Source of the DNA: an uncultured Eubacteriales bacterium | GTDB taxonomy: Bacteria; Bacillota; Clostridia; Oscillospirales; CAG-272 | Reading direction: 5' to 3' | Assembly: GCA_934526185.1 (NCBI GenBank) | Contig: CAKTAA010000001.1 | Span: 62,001-126,000, forward strand | DNA length: 64,000 nt | Shown: piece after piece, positions 9,260-17,716 of the stretch | Position numbering within the stretch: position 1 is the first letter of the stretch | How the letters are laid out: every line of letters starts with the position of its first letter | Made by a program: the position numbers and the translations under genes | The notes under the pieces: model-generated | Told to the model about the DNA's origin: nothing | The model's database searches: none | The model's input: only the letters and a program-made list of their open reading frames with translations

Positions 9260-10666
9260 TTATTTAACCTGTCTGCCGGTCAGGGAAAGAGAACAGGCGT
9301 CCCAATAACCTGTCATTTCAAAGCGAATATCAAGCGTATTGCCGTCGTCCTCCGGCGTCAGACGGATGCTTTCCGTCTGAGGACTGTTGATATGGCGGCA
9401 GAGGAGGAAAAGACTGCCGTTATCCATGGTGCAGCAGGAGGCAACACGGATCTCCTCCCGTTTCTCCGGCGACATCAGACCGAGAAGCTTAGGCTTTCGG
9501 TAGGGCGCTGTATATGCGCTGCGGATCCAGACACCCCGACCGGCTGACAGCACCTCTTCCTTTCTGCCGTCACTGAAGTGAAGATTGACGGAATCTTTCA
9601 AAATTTCAAGCCGCAGAGCGGTAAAACCGATCGGATTGGATTCCAGCCGATAGCACCGGCTGCTCAGCGCGATCTGTCTGTCTGGCAGCGGTTCAAAGGC
9701 GGGAATTACAGCAGGCGTCTGATCGCAGCCGCACAGATTTTCGGCAAGCTCAAACAGATCGTCCATTTCCTTCTGCATGTTGCTGACCATCGCCTGAGCA
9801 GCGATAACAATGTTCAGCTTCGGCAGAACCACGCATAACTGCCCGCAGGCGCCGTCGCCGCGGAAACCGTCCCTTGCATTGCGCCAGAACTGGTAGCCGT
9901 AGCCTGCCGTCCAGTCGGGAGTCCCGTTGCCGCTGTTGTCGGAATGTGCGCGGGTGGCTTCCGCTATCCATTCGCTGCTTATGATGCGTTTTCCTTCCCA
10001 GACGCCGTCGTTTGCGACGAGGAGGCCGAATTTAATGATATCGTCATTTGAAAGATGCAGACCGATACCGCCCTCATTGACGCCCTCGCCGCACTGGTTC
10101 CAGTAGACTCCGCTGATACCGAGCGGAACGAAGAGCTTTCTGTTTACATAATCGAAAAGCGTCTCTCCGGTGACACGCTGAATCAGCGCGGACAGCAGAC
10201 AGGTAGCGCCGGTATTGTAGGCAAAATGCGTACCCGGCACAAACGGTACCGGCTGCGCGAGAAAAGCTTTGGCAACATCGTCTGTATTGTACATGTGCGG
10301 CATGATGCAGCCGGCGTGTCCGGTGTTCATGGAAAGCACATGTGAAAGACGCATAGAGGCCAGATTTTCACTTACCGTTTCCGGCAACTTATCCGGGAAC
10401 AGATCAACAATAAGGTCGTCCGTATGCAGCAATCCCTCCTTTACGGCAAATCCGATTCCGGTTGACGCGAAGCTTTTGCTCAGTGAATAATTTTCTCTTT
10501 TATCCGCGCAGGAATATGGAGCAGGGGCGATGCGCAGCATTTTTTCGCCGTTTTTGTATATTTGAAGAGTCTGAATTTCGTTCCCGGATTTTTTGGATTC
10601 CTCATAAAAGCGGTTGACAGCCGCGCGGGATACGCTGCTGTGCAGTTCATATTCTGATGCGAGCAT
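9260..10666 (-). CDS. Serine hydrolase, beta-lactamase/class C (DUF302-free) family
   Basis: A 468-residue beta-lactamase-fold serine hydrolase. The SxxK motif is in NYSLSKSFASTGI (about residue 62) and the Tyr-Asn motif in FAYNTGATCLLSA (about residue 148). The third motif is not a clear KTG; a GDGACGQ segment occupies the expected region. Such proteins include esterases, D-amino-acid peptidases and penicillin-binding-like enzymes, and the substrate cannot be inferred. No signal peptide is visible, so a cytoplasmic location is likely. The start ATG at 10666 has an upstream GGAAGG. A C-terminal beta-rich part follows the hydrolase domain. It is unrelated in sequence detail to the second serine hydrolase at 48049. 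Confidence 0.85.
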   Translation of the reverse strand: MLASEYELHSSVSRAAVNRFYEESKKSGNEIQTLQIYKNGEKMLRIAPAPYSCADKRENYSLSKSFASTGIGFAVKEGLLHTDDLIVDLFPDKLPETVSENLASMRLSHVLSMNTGHAGCIMPHMYNTDDVAKAFLAQPVPFVPGTHFAYNTGATCLLSALIQRVTGETLFDYVNRKLFVPLGISGVYWNQCGEGVNEGGIGLHLSNDDIIKFGLLVANDGVWEGKRIISSEWIAEATRAHSDNSGNGTPDWTAGYGYQFWRNARDGFRGDGACGQLCVVLPKLNIVIAAQAMVSNMQKEMDDLFELAENLCGCDQTPAVIPAFEPLPDRQIALSSRCYRLESNPIGFTALRLEILKDSVNLHFSDGRKEEVLSAGRGVWIRSAYTAPYRKPKLLGLMSPEKREEIRVASCCTMDNGSLFLLCRHINSPQTESIRLTPEDDGNTLDIRFEMTGYWDACSLSLTGRQVK

Positions 10667-11066
10667 GGTTTGATACCTTCCTGAATATTTTTATGAATGA
10701 TACAGAAAAACAGTAGATAAGAAGCGAAACGCCGCGGCAATAAAGCAGAGTAAAATCAAACGGCTAAAGCAAAAATATTTTCTCCCTATTATACCGCTTT
10801 TGCTTATAAAAATCAAGAGTGAAACGCATACCGAACCAAAGGAATTTTTCCGGCCTCCGCACGGCTTTCGGGCTGTGTGCAGATCCTTTCATTCAGATTC
10901 CTATTGACTTCCGGGGCGTCTTGTGATAACATGTTTTTCCTGACCGGCTGAAACAGTCCGGAGGGGCAATATTTCGGTCCTTCGATTTGGGGTACTGAAA
11001 AATAATTCTGTCGTCCTGTGCCGTCTTTGGAACGGGGGATTATATTAAGAAAGGAACGGCTTCAAG
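10667..11066. other. Divergent intergenic region
   Basis: This 400 bp separates the minus-strand serine hydrolase from the plus-strand MFS gene. It contains the MFS promoter listed separately and otherwise AT-rich sequence without a convincing small gene. Confidence 0.6.
10904..10932 (+). promoter_or_regulatory. Sigma-A-type promoter for the MFS gene
   Basis: TTGACT (10904-10909) and TAACAT (10927-10932) are separated by 17 bp, about 135 bp upstream of the MFS start. Confidence 0.55.
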
Positions 11067-12302
11067 GTGAAATCTTTACAAATGAATGCAAAAAAACTGA
11101 CGGGACTTTGCGCAGCCGTCTATTTTTGCAGTTATCTGACCAGAATCAATTACTCGGCCGTCATGGTGGAAATGATTGCAAAAGAGGGCTTTGCAAAATC
11201 GGAGGCCGCTGCGGCGCTTACAGGGCTGTTTTTTTCTTATGGCATCGGACAGATAATCAGCGGCTATTTGGGAGATCGGCTGCGTCCGCATTTGCTGATC
11301 TTCTGGGGCCTGCTTGTCAGCGCCGCGATGAATCTTCTGATCCCCATGAGCGGAGAAGCCGGGACAATGACCGTCATTTGGTGCGTGAACGGTCTTGCAC
11401 AGGCCTTTATGTGGCCTCCGCTTGTTAAAATTATGTCGGCTTTCTTAGAAGAAGAGGAGTACAAAAAAGCTGCGGTACGGGTGAACTGGGGCGGTTCTCT
11501 GGGAACGGTCTTTGTTTATTTTACGGCGCCGGCTCTGATAGCCTACGGAAGCTGGAAATACGTTTTTGTCTTTTCCGCCGCAGCCGCAGCGGCAATGGCC
11601 TTTCTGTGGCTGTTCAGCTATCGAAAAATTGAAAAAGGAGCAGTCTGCGCAAAGACTGAAGGTACGGCCGCCGCTGATTCCGATAAGAAACGCCTTAGCG
11701 TGCCGGGCTATGCCTGGCCGATGCTCGGCGCGGCAATGCTTGCCATTGTTATGCACGGGATACTCCGAGACGGCATTACGACATGGATGCCCTCATATAT
11801 TTCTGAAATGTTCAGAATGGAAAGCACGGTTTCCATATTTTCCGGTGTTGTTCTGCCTGTTTTCGGCATCCTTATGCTGCAGGTCGTTTCAGCGGTTAAC
11901 CGAAAATTCCTGAAAAATGAAATGCTGTGTGCGGCAGTCTTCTTTGCTGTGGGAGCCGTATCACTTCTGCTGCTGAGCCTCTTCGGAAAAACTCATTGGA
12001 TTTGGGCGCTCCTTATGCTCATGCTGGCGGTAGGGTGTATGTACGGCGTGAATCTGATACTGGTCTGTGTACTGCCGAACTATTTCAGCAGAACCGGCAA
12101 AGCGTCTCTTGTCTCGGGACTTTTGAACGCCTGCACGTATGTGGGGAGCTGTGTTTCGACTTACGGCATTGCTGTTATTTCGGAGCGATCCGGATGGGGA
12201 GCGACCGCTGCTGTCTGGTTTGCTGCGGCTGCTTTCGGAACGGTTCTCTGCGCTGTCTTAATTTTCGTATGGAAGACTTTTAAGAGTGCTGTGAATTCGT
12301 GA
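11067..12302 (+). CDS. MFS transporter, GlpT/OPA-like
   Basis: A 411-residue major facilitator protein with about 12 transmembrane segments. The N-terminal YFCSYLTRINYSAVM motif and the first-half pattern YGIGQIISGYLGDRLRPH (loop 2-3 signature) resemble organophosphate:phosphate antiporter-type and related MFS carriers. The substrate is unknown. The start is the GTG at 11067 behind AAAGGAA at 11050-11056; an ATG five codons later is an alternative. It is monocistronic by spacing, with a consensus promoter upstream. Confidence 0.88.
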   Translation: MKSLQMNAKKLTGLCAAVYFCSYLTRINYSAVMVEMIAKEGFAKSEAAAALTGLFFSYGIGQIISGYLGDRLRPHLLIFWGLLVSAAMNLLIPMSGEAGTMTVIWCVNGLAQAFMWPPLVKIMSAFLEEEEYKKAAVRVNWGGSLGTVFVYFTAPALIAYGSWKYVFVFSAAAAAAMAFLWLFSYRKIEKGAVCAKTEGTAAADSDKKRLSVPGYAWPMLGAAMLAIVMHGILRDGITTWMPSYISEMFRMESTVSIFSGVVLPVFGILMLQVVSAVNRKFLKNEMLCAAVFFAVGAVSLLLLSLFGKTHWIWALLMLMLAVGCMYGVNLILVCVLPNYFSRTGKASLVSGLLNACTYVGSCVSTYGIAVISERSGWGATAAVWFAAAAFGTVLCAVLIFVWKTFKSAVNS

Positions 12303-12599
12303 GGAGAAGGATGCGGCGTATGCCGGATCAGAAATTCTATACAATGCGATATGCAAAATGAGGCGGCCTCTAACTTGATTTTCTGCGGACTGGACTTTTG
12401 GTTGATATCTCGTATCAAAATTGAAATGCACTTGTGATGTTATAATCGGGTGTATCTCCCGGAACGGAATAACCAAAACAGAGCAGTATGCCGAAAATGC
12501 AGCATTCCCATTGTCAGAAAGCGAAAACATTACTATGCTGTATATAAGAATTAGGATTTATTACTTATGTATAAACAGGAATATGTAGGCAAGAAAGAT

Positions 12600-13097
12600 A
12601 TGGATAAAATTATGGTAATTGGTTGCCCTGGAAGTGGCAAAAGTACATTTTCCAGAGCATTGCACAAAATTACAGGCATTCCGCTTTTTCATTTGGATAT
12701 GATGAATTGGAATTCTGACAGAACGACTGTAGATAAATCTGTTTTTCGTGAGCGACTGTTAAATACAATTCAGAAGAGCGAATGGATAATTGACGGAAAC
12801 TATGGTTCCACTATAGAATTAAGAATACAGGCATGTGATACGGTAATTTTTTTAGATTATCCGTTAGATATTTGTCTTAATGGTATTATGAAAAGACGCG
12901 GAAAAGTACGAAGCGATATGCCATGGGTAGAAACTGAAAAGGAAGAAGATGCTGAATTTATCGAGTTTATAAAAAATTATAATTCACAAAGCAGACCCAA
13001 AGTGATGGAGCTGTTAGAAAAATACTCATACAAAGATATTTATATTTTTAAAAACCGAAATGAGGCGGATAAATTTCTAAATCTCATTCAACAATGA
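12600..13097 (+). CDS. P-loop NTPase/kinase (DNA topology modulation FlaR-like, adenylate-kinase type)
   Basis: A small P-loop kinase with Walker A GCPGSGKSTFSRAL right at the N-terminus and an ID(G)NYGS segment typical of the FlaR/adenylate-kinase-like 'topology modulation' group. The ligand is unknown. I start it at the ATG at 12600 (MDKIMVIGC), as family members begin just before the P-loop; the in-frame ATG at 12567 would add 11 residues. The gene is strikingly AT-rich compared with the neighbours (many AAT, TTA and ATA codons), which suggests acquisition by transfer. It stands alone between the MFS gene and the FMN riboswitch. Confidence 0.82.
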   Translation: MDKIMVIGCPGSGKSTFSRALHKITGIPLFHLDMMNWNSDRTTVDKSVFRERLLNTIQKSEWIIDGNYGSTIELRIQACDTVIFLDYPLDICLNGIMKRRGKVRSDMPWVETEKEEDAEFIEFIKNYNSQSRPKVMELLEKYSYKDIYIFKNRNEADKFLNLIQQ

Positions 13098-13221
13098 ATT
13101 CCAATTTTATAGGCGTGGCTGCAAACTGTTCTTATTTTTATTATAGTAAAATCAATTCCGCTGCGAAGTCTCAACAAAAATATTCCACAGAAAATAATGC
13201 TATTGGTACAGCGGCAGGGTA

Positions 13222-13250
13222 TTGACAAGGGAACAGGACTGGATTATAAT
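13222..13250 (+). promoter_or_regulatory. Sigma-A promoter of the FMN riboswitch transcript
   Basis: A perfect TTGACA (13222-13227) and TATAAT (13245-13250) with 17 bp spacing, ending about 24 bp before the riboswitch. Confidence 0.85.
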
Positions 13251-13273
13251 AGTTAACGAAAACGTATATGGAA

Positions 13274-13383
13274 ATCTTCGGGGCAGGGTGAAATTCCCGA
13301 CTGGCGGTAAAGTCCGCGAGCGCTGTGAGGCGCAGATCCGGTTTGATTCCGGAACCAACAGTACAGTCTGGATGTGAGAAGAT
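13274..13383 (+). ncRNA. FMN riboswitch (RFN element)
   Basis: The conserved RFN blocks appear in order: GGGGCAGGGTGAAATTCCCG, GGCGGTAAAGTCCGCGAGC, GATCCGGTTTGATTCCGG, and AGTCTGGATGTGAGAAGAT, closed by the ATCTTC/GAAGAT outer stem. FMN binding normally favours the downstream terminator (13503-13542) and shuts off the ribU gene that follows. Confidence 0.97.
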
Positions 13384-13502
13384 GACGGCGGCCGGAATTT
13401 TGAAGCTATGCTTTTGTGCAGCTTTGGAATCGAAAAAGCTTTTCTGAAAACCGCCGTTTGCACTGAAAATTTTGGATGAGCCGCACAGCGGCCGTCTGCC
13501 GG

Positions 13503-13542
13503 CAGCCCCGCCGATCCTGAGATCCGGCGGGGCTGTATTTTT
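13503..13542 (+). terminator. Expression-platform terminator of the FMN riboswitch
   Basis: CAGCCCCGCCG pairs with CGGCGGGGCTG, followed by a T tract, between the aptamer and ribU. This is the likely FMN-controlled attenuator. Confidence 0.88.
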
Positions 13543-13602
13543 CATAACGCCTCCTTCTGCATTTCCTTGCGTTGAAAACAAATATGGGGGTGCTGTATTC
13601 TA

Positions 13603-14283
13603 ATGAGAAACGTAAGAGTGAAAAAGCTGACGCTGACAGCGATGCTGTGCGCCATCGCGTATGCGGTGATGGCTGTGGGAAGAATTCCTGTTGTGATGTT
13701 TTTGTCGTATGATCCAAAGGATGTCATTATCTGTATCGGAGGATTTCTTATGGGGCCGGTGGCGGCGTTCGTTGTGTCCGCTGTTGTTTCCCTTGTGGAA
13801 ATGGCGACGGTAAGCACAACCGGACCGATCGGTTTGGTAATGAATATCATTTCCTCCTGTGCTTTTGCCTGTACGGCGTCGCTGATATACCGGAAAAAGA
13901 GAAGCATGGGCGGCGCCGTTTTCGGTCTTGCCGCCGGATGCGCCGCCATGACGGTGGTTATGCTGCTGTGGAACTATCTTGTCACGCCGATTTATATGGG
14001 ATATCCCCGTGAGGCGGTGGCTGCGCTGCTGGTTCCCGTGTTTCTGCCGTTCAATTTGCTGAAGGGCGGGCTGAACTTCGCTGTAACACTGCTGCTTTAT
14101 AAGCCTGCATCTGTCGCGCTGCGCCGCGCCGGTCTGCTGCTTTCTGGGGAGCCGGATGAAAGAAAGCCTTCTGCGGCGGAGATGAAAAAGCCGTGGCGGC
14201 CGAATGTCGGCATGCTGCTCTTTGCCCTGCTGCTTCTTGCAACCTGCATTTTGCTGCTGCTGGTTTTCAAGGGCGTGATTTGA
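13603..14283 (+). CDS. ribU: Riboflavin ECF transporter substrate-binding component RibU
   Basis: RibU is the integral-membrane S component that binds riboflavin and docks on a shared ECF energising module (EcfA, EcfA' and EcfT, not in this window). The 226-residue protein has five to six transmembrane segments. It opens with KKLTLTAMLCAIAYAVMAVGRIPV, and a YDPKDVIICIGGFLMGP segment corresponds to the RibU hallmark. The FMN riboswitch directly upstream supports the substrate assignment and shows that it is repressed when flavin is plentiful. A hydrophilic C-terminal loop and one extra terminal helix follow the core. The start is the ATG at 13603. Confidence 0.92.
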   Translation: MRNVRVKKLTLTAMLCAIAYAVMAVGRIPVVMFLSYDPKDVIICIGGFLMGPVAAFVVSAVVSLVEMATVSTTGPIGLVMNIISSCAFACTASLIYRKKRSMGGAVFGLAAGCAAMTVVMLLWNYLVTPIYMGYPREAVAALLVPVFLPFNLLKGGLNFAVTLLLYKPASVALRRAGLLLSGEPDERKPSAAEMKKPWRPNVGMLLFALLLLATCILLLLVFKGVI

Positions 14284-14649
14284 TTTCCATATCTGCTGCG
14301 GCTTGTTCTTCGGCATGCGCGGGATTCTGAAAAAAAGCAGACTGTTTTCGATACTCTATATCTGAGCCGGGGTTCGGTTTTTCGGAGCAATGGCTTGACC
14401 TCGAAGAAATTTTTGTGTATAATGGAAATATAAGGTATGGTTTGCAGCGCTCATGGCACGGCGAAGCGTTCGGTAACTTCTTCGGCACCGGCGGGAGGCA
14501 CGGGACGTTGTCTGTTTTTGGAACGCCGGGCATAATACTACTGCCGGCAGTAATGACGCTGTATTACAATTTTCATTTGGAATCCGCCGTTTCCGTTTGT
14601 AAAAGATGCGGGAGCGTCTTTTGGGCGGCGGGGAGTTTGTGAGGGGATT
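14284..14649. other. Intergenic region with promoter
   Basis: 366 bp without a convincing gene. It carries a strong promoter (14395-14423) and a leader of about 220 nt ahead of the radical SAM gene. Confidence 0.6.
14395..14423 (+). promoter_or_regulatory. Sigma-A promoter for the radical SAM gene
   Basis: TTGACC (14395-14400), 17 bp, TATAAT (14418-14423). The resulting leader before the ATG at 14650 is about 220 nt, long enough to hold a regulatory structure, but I recognise none. Confidence 0.7.
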
Positions 14650-16158
14650 ATGTCAAAGAAAGACGTTGCTCTGATTGCATTTTATAATACAAAGGCGCTC
14701 GGTGTACGATATCTGGCAAATGCGCTGAAGGCGTCCGGGTATGTGCCGCACATTATTTTTCTGAAAGGCTTTAACAGCGCGACGCCGTCGCGCGCCACAG
14801 CAGAGGAGATGCGGCTGCTCGGCGGGCTTATCGACCGGATTTCCCCGCTGTTTATCGGCATGAGCGTGATGAGCTCGCTTTATCTGGAAACTACATACGA
14901 CGCGAACCGCGTTGCGCGGGAGCGCGGCCTGCCGCTGTTCTGGGGCGGCGTTTTCGCATCGCTGGAATCCGAAAGAGCGGCGCATTCCTGTGATTATGTG
15001 ATGCGCGGAGAGGGCGAGGAGACGATTGTCGATGTGGCCGAGGCGCTGACCTGCGGCGGAGACGTCAAAAAGATCCCCAATCTGGCGTGGATAGACGATG
15101 AGGGAAAATATTGTGAAAACCCGCTGCGTCCTTTGGTCGAGGACATCGATCGGTGCGGATACCCGGAGGTAGACGGGGGAAACATGTACGTCATCGATAA
15201 CGATAAAATCCGCGAGGGGGATCCGCAGACCACGGCTTTTACCTATGAGCTTACCGCGTCGCGGGGATGTCCATTCCGCTGCACGTACTGCTCTGCGCCG
15301 AATCTGAGGCGTATGTATGACGGAAAGGGAAAATATCTGCGGTTCCGGAGCGTTGACAGTGTTATGGAGGAGCTGAAAAAAGCGAAGCAGAGAATTCCGA
15401 AGCTGCGCGTCGTTCACTTTTGGGACGAGGTGTTTTCGACGAGAGACGAGTGGGTGGACGAGTTTTCCAGCAGGTATAAAAAGGAAGTCGGGATACCGTT
15501 CCGTATTTGGAGTCACCCGCTGGCGGTGAATGAAAAGCTGATTACCAAGCTGGTAGACGCTGGTCTGCATCAGGCGGTAGTCGGCATTCAGAGCGGATCG
15601 CCGTCCGTGAGACAGGATACCTTTCACCGGCCGGAGACGCAGGAGCAGATTATAGAGGCAAGCCGCATCCTGTCCAGGTGCCGCGTACCTGTGGTCTATT
15701 ACGATTTGATGATTTGTCATCCCTTTGAAAATCTTGAACAGCTAAAGGAAACCTTTGACCTCTGCATGGCGCTTGAACCGCCGTTCCGGCTGAATATTCA
15801 CGGTCTGAATTTCCTGCCGGGAACAGATATTGTCCAGATGGCGCTTGATCAGGGAATACACACGCAGGAAGAGCTGGACTCCATGATGTACAGCTCCATC
15901 AAGGAGCAGTACGACAGATACTGGGGCTCTGCTGCCAAGGATTTCAAAAAGGCAAGTGATAAAAACGTCTGGGTGGATATGATCTATCTGACACAGTTTC
16001 CGCAGGTGCGTGAAACGCTGAAGGCATTGGCTGCTCGGGCGGAAGCCGATGAATGCGGTGTGGAAAACGAAATAAGGAAGCTCAAGAAAAAGATGGAGAG
16101 AAAGCTGTTTGTCGACAGATATACCGATAAAATCAAGCTTGTGCTGAAAATAAAATAA
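14650..16158 (+). CDS. B12-binding-domain radical SAM protein
   Basis: A 502-residue protein with an N-terminal cobalamin-binding-type Rossmann domain (about residues 1-150, including PLFIGMSVMSSLYLE and the DYVMRGEGEET segment). A radical SAM domain follows, with the [4Fe-4S]/SAM motif CPFRCTYC near residue 211. The C-terminus is helical and basic. Proteins of this architecture methylate or rearrange unactivated carbons, but the substrate cannot be told from sequence. The canonical DxHxxG of cobalamin mutases is not obvious, so cobalamin binding is inferred from the fold only. It starts at the ATG at 14650 after GAGGGGATT and stands alone. Confidence 0.88.
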   Translation: MSKKDVALIAFYNTKALGVRYLANALKASGYVPHIIFLKGFNSATPSRATAEEMRLLGGLIDRISPLFIGMSVMSSLYLETTYDANRVARERGLPLFWGGVFASLESERAAHSCDYVMRGEGEETIVDVAEALTCGGDVKKIPNLAWIDDEGKYCENPLRPLVEDIDRCGYPEVDGGNMYVIDNDKIREGDPQTTAFTYELTASRGCPFRCTYCSAPNLRRMYDGKGKYLRFRSVDSVMEELKKAKQRIPKLRVVHFWDEVFSTRDEWVDEFSSRYKKEVGIPFRIWSHPLAVNEKLITKLVDAGLHQAVVGIQSGSPSVRQDTFHRPETQEQIIEASRILSRCRVPVVYYDLMICHPFENLEQLKETFDLCMALEPPFRLNIHGLNFLPGTDIVQMALDQGIHTQEELDSMMYSSIKEQYDRYWGSAAKDFKKASDKNVWVDMIYLTQFPQVRETLKALAARAEADECGVENEIRKLKKKMERKLFVDRYTDKIKLVLKIK

Positions 16159-16295
16159 CAGTTCGAGATTCCGGCAATTTTGCGATGATCCGTACCTGCC
16201 GGCATAAAAAGCCGGCCCGGCATTGCAGAAAAAACATACGGCCGCGTGTGAAGGAATAAAAAAGCCTGCAAAAGTTTAAAAATTTCAAAAAATAC

Positions 16296-16325
16296 TTGAC
16301 AGCATGTACGGAAATCATGTATAAT
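16296..16325 (+). promoter_or_regulatory. Promoter of rpmH
   Basis: TTGACA (16296-16301) and TATAAT (16320-16325) with 18 bp spacing, about 95 bp before the rpmH start. Confidence 0.8.
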
Positions 16326-16419
16326 AGAGAATACTGTATGGACGCGTATCAGATTTATGAGTTTTTCCAAAACGATAGAGAATCGTTCATCCAAGCTGAT
16401 CATCAAGGGGGTGTAGCCG

Positions 16420-16554
16420 ATGCTTAGAACATACCAGCCAAAGAAACGTCAGAGAAAAAAAGAGCATGGTTTTCGGAAAAGAATGAGAACTGCTGACGGC
16501 AGAAATGTGTTGAAAAGAAGGCGTGCCAAAGGCAGAGTAAGACTCACTTACTGA
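16420..16554 (+). CDS. rpmH: Ribosomal protein bL34
   Basis: A 44-residue, highly basic protein of the large ribosomal subunit, full length for the family. It begins MLRTYQPKKRQRKKEHGFRK and ends RRRAKGRVRLTY, matching bL34 throughout. The ATG at 16420 is preceded by AAGGGGGTG at a good distance. It heads the conserved rpmH-rnpA-yidD-yidC-jag block. A terminator follows directly, so rpmH can be expressed independently of rnpA, which lies 470 bp downstream rather than the usual very short distance. Confidence 0.97.
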   Translation: MLRTYQPKKRQRKKEHGFRKRMRTADGRNVLKRRRAKGRVRLTY

Positions 16555-16569
16555 TGTTGCAAAAAAGAA

Positions 16570-16599
16570 GCCTGTGGCATTTGTCCATAGGCCTTTTTG
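16570..16599 (+). terminator. Rho-independent terminator after rpmH
   Basis: GCCTGTGG and CCATAGGC form an 8 bp stem followed by CTTTTTG, 16 bp after the rpmH stop codon. Confidence 0.8.
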
Positions 16600-17024
16600 T
16601 ATTCCATGTCATTTGCTGTCCGTTTATGCGTGCGTTTTCATACGAAAGAAAGCAGTTTGTCGGCTTTTGCGGCATACATACGGAAGATTGACGGAAACTC
16701 CGTCGTTTTTCGGCAGACGGTGTTTCCGAAACGCTGCGGGGGCGGAAAAAAAGGTTTGTTTGGCTTTTGCCGGGCGGAAAAAGTGTTTTTTGCCGGAACC
16801 GTCTAAAGCCGGCAGATAAAGAAATTCAGACGAAAAAAGAGACGGGCCAATCCTTGTCTGTTCATACGGACAGTCTCCGGAGACAAAAGCGGAATCCGCA
16901 AAAAGCAGGGCGGTCAGACGGCGAAGATCGCCGATTTCATTGATTTCAAGGGCTGTGTAAGCGCAATATTGGAGAATGGGGCCTGCTCCGGAACATGCGC
17001 AGCGCAGCTAAAAACGGCGGGATT
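16600..17024. other. Unusually long rpmH-rnpA spacer
   Basis: About 425 bp without a convincing gene; the open frame at 16574-16819 lacks a ribosome binding site and family resemblance. No TTATCCACA-type DnaA boxes were noticed. Confidence 0.5.
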
Positions 17025-17444
17025 ATGAAGTACAGAGCGATCGGAGAAAATCATTTGTTCGGCAAAGTGTACGCGAGGGGGAAAAAAGCTGTCGCGCGCA
17101 CTGTGGTTGTGTATTGTCTGAAGGACTATCACGCCGCCCGTTTGCAGAAGGCGCATCCGCTGAAGCTGCGGGTGAACCGAATCGGCCTTACCGTCACCAA
17201 AAAAATCGGGGGAGCCGTCACAAGAAGCCGCGTTAAACGGATTCTGCGTGCAGGTCTGCAGGAGGTGGAAAAACACACGCCGCTGAAGACAGGATTTTTG
17301 ATCGTCATTGTGGCGCGTGACGCCGCAGTTACCGCAAAATCCACACTGGTGGCCCGCGATCTCTCTTATGCAGTGCGGAAGCTTGGCCTTGCCGCCGATA
17401 ACGCTGCGGCTGTCGGAAAGGTTTCGGGAGAAAAAAATCCATGA
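17025..17444 (+). CDS. rnpA: Ribonuclease P protein component
   Basis: This is the basic protein subunit of RNase P, which assists the catalytic RNA in removing 5' leaders from pre-tRNAs. I start it at the ATG at 17025 (MKYRAIGENHLFGKVYARGK), which matches the family's usual N-terminus; an upstream ATG at 16995 would add ten residues. The RNP motif appears as RIGLTVTKKIGGAVTRSRVK, with the conserved K and R residues, near residues 48-67. It is 139 residues, slightly longer than average because of the C-terminal tail. It overlaps the yidD start by four bases (ATGA), indicating translational coupling. Confidence 0.95.
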   Translation: MKYRAIGENHLFGKVYARGKKAVARTVVVYCLKDYHAARLQKAHPLKLRVNRIGLTVTKKIGGAVTRSRVKRILRAGLQEVEKHTPLKTGFLIVIVARDAAVTAKSTLVARDLSYAVRKLGLAADNAAAVGKVSGEKNP

Positions 17445-17668
17445 GCCGCATATGTATTTATTTGATTTCACTTTACCGCAGATTTCTGTCTCCTCTGAAG
17501 AGCGTGCCGAGCTGCCGATTTCGGCCGACCTGCTCTGCCTACGCAATCGAGGCGTTCCGCGAATGGGGATTTATCAGAGGTCTCGGCCTGTCGGTATACA
17601 GAGTGCTCCGCTGCAATCCGTTTTGCCGCGGCGGATATGATCCGGTTCCCAGGCGCCGCCGGAAATAA
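17441..17668 (+). CDS. yidD: Membrane protein insertion efficiency factor YidD
   Basis: A 75-residue peripheral membrane protein that assists YidC-dependent insertion. The family core is visible: YLISLYRRFLSPL followed by CRFRPTCSAYAIEAF and a C-terminal RCNPFCRGGYDPVP. The conserved cysteines (CRFRPTC and CNPFC) are all present. It overlaps rnpA by four bases and precedes yidC by about 50 bp, the standard gene order. Confidence 0.96.
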   Translation: MSRICIYLISLYRRFLSPLKSVPSCRFRPTCSAYAIEAFREWGFIRGLGLSVYRVLRCNPFCRGGYDPVPRRRRK

Positions 17669-17716
17669 ACGGCGGAAACAGCAGCATATAATACATAAAA
17701 TATCGGAAAGGTATGG

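Noticed and set aside
16159..16419. Possible replication origin upstream of rpmH
   Set aside because: No cluster of DnaA-box-like sequence and no dnaA gene were noticed.
16574..16819. Open frame between rpmH and rnpA
   Set aside because: It overlaps the rpmH terminator and lacks a ribosome binding site.
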